Source of the DNA: Nostoc sp. NOS(2021)
GTDB lineage: Bacteria; Cyanobacteriota; Cyanobacteriia; Cyanobacteriales; Nostocaceae
NCBI RefSeq assembly: GCF_017115025.1
Contig: NZ_JABXKM010000311.1
Coordinates: 1 to 51,513, forward strand
DNA: 51,513 nucleotides
Direction: 5' to 3'
This document shows positions 51,462-51,513 of the stretch, piece by piece. The notes under the pieces are model-generated. The model was not told where the DNA came from, made no database searches, and was given only the letters and a program-made list of their open reading frames with translations. Position 1 is the first letter of the stretch; every line of letters begins with the position of its first letter. A program made the translations under genes and the position numbers.

Positions 51462-51513
51462 AAAAACTTCTCTTTGTCTTCCTCATCCCCCTCATCCCCC
51501 TTATCCCCACTTC

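Noticed and set aside
1..51513. tRNA or rRNA genes
   Set aside because: No cloverleaf with the T-loop consensus and no rRNA-like stretch was noticed in the gaps; a covariance-model scan would be needed to exclude them fully.

Overview
The window comes from the chromosome of a heterocyst-forming, nitrogen-fixing cyanobacterium of the Nostoc/Anabaena type. The evidence is the cytochrome b6f genes petB and petD, frequent HIP1 octamers (GCGATCGC), many tandem heptanucleotide repeats, and a right-hand block in the order patB(cnfR)-fdxB-coxB-coxA-coxC. That order matches, from memory, the heterocyst-related patB/cox2 region of Anabaena. No rRNA, tRNA or CRISPR array was seen.

Layout. 451-18279 holds three giant same-strand paralogues of the HstK family (Ser/Thr kinase + AAA-type ATPase + GAF + histidine kinase), with two, zero and one PAS domain respectively. 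18337-23827 holds a Uma2 nuclease-like gene, a secreted chorismate mutase-like gene, the processing protease ctpA facing petB-petD, and an anti-sigma-type ATPase. A decayed IS200/IS605 remnant follows at about 23824-24165. 24445-26626 is a nucleotide-sugar dehydratase and glycosyltransferase pair. 26695-36508 holds mostly small or housekeeping genes (RDD/pentapeptide membrane protein, GNAT protein, ruvX, DUF3727 protein, PD-(D/E)XK-like protein, YqeG-type phosphatase). 36965-43549 holds proB, a second Uma2 gene, a ROK kinase-HAD phosphatase pair, a Mut7-C RNase-like gene and a sucrase/ferredoxin-like gene. 43722-51427 is the nitrogen fixation and heterocyst respiration block.

How the genes fit together. 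PatB/CnfR is a ferredoxin-HTH activator of nif genes and FdxB is a nif-associated ferredoxin. The CoxBAC enzyme is an A2-type haem-copper oxidase that would remove O2 and supply ATP in heterocysts. petBD with ctpA is a photosynthetic electron transport and protein-processing group. The HstK array would feed several sensory inputs into one kind of double-kinase output; no response regulator is encoded nearby.

The most striking feature is how intergenic repeats behave. Palindromes and heptanucleotide repeats sit in frame inside two of the three giant kinases and inside the ROK kinase. They also supply the last codons of coxB and of a small secreted protein. In addition, an exact 788-bp duplication links the ends and starts of consecutive kinase genes and puts the middle gene at risk of precise deletion by recombination. 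Domain limits are estimates from reading the sequence; no database search was run.
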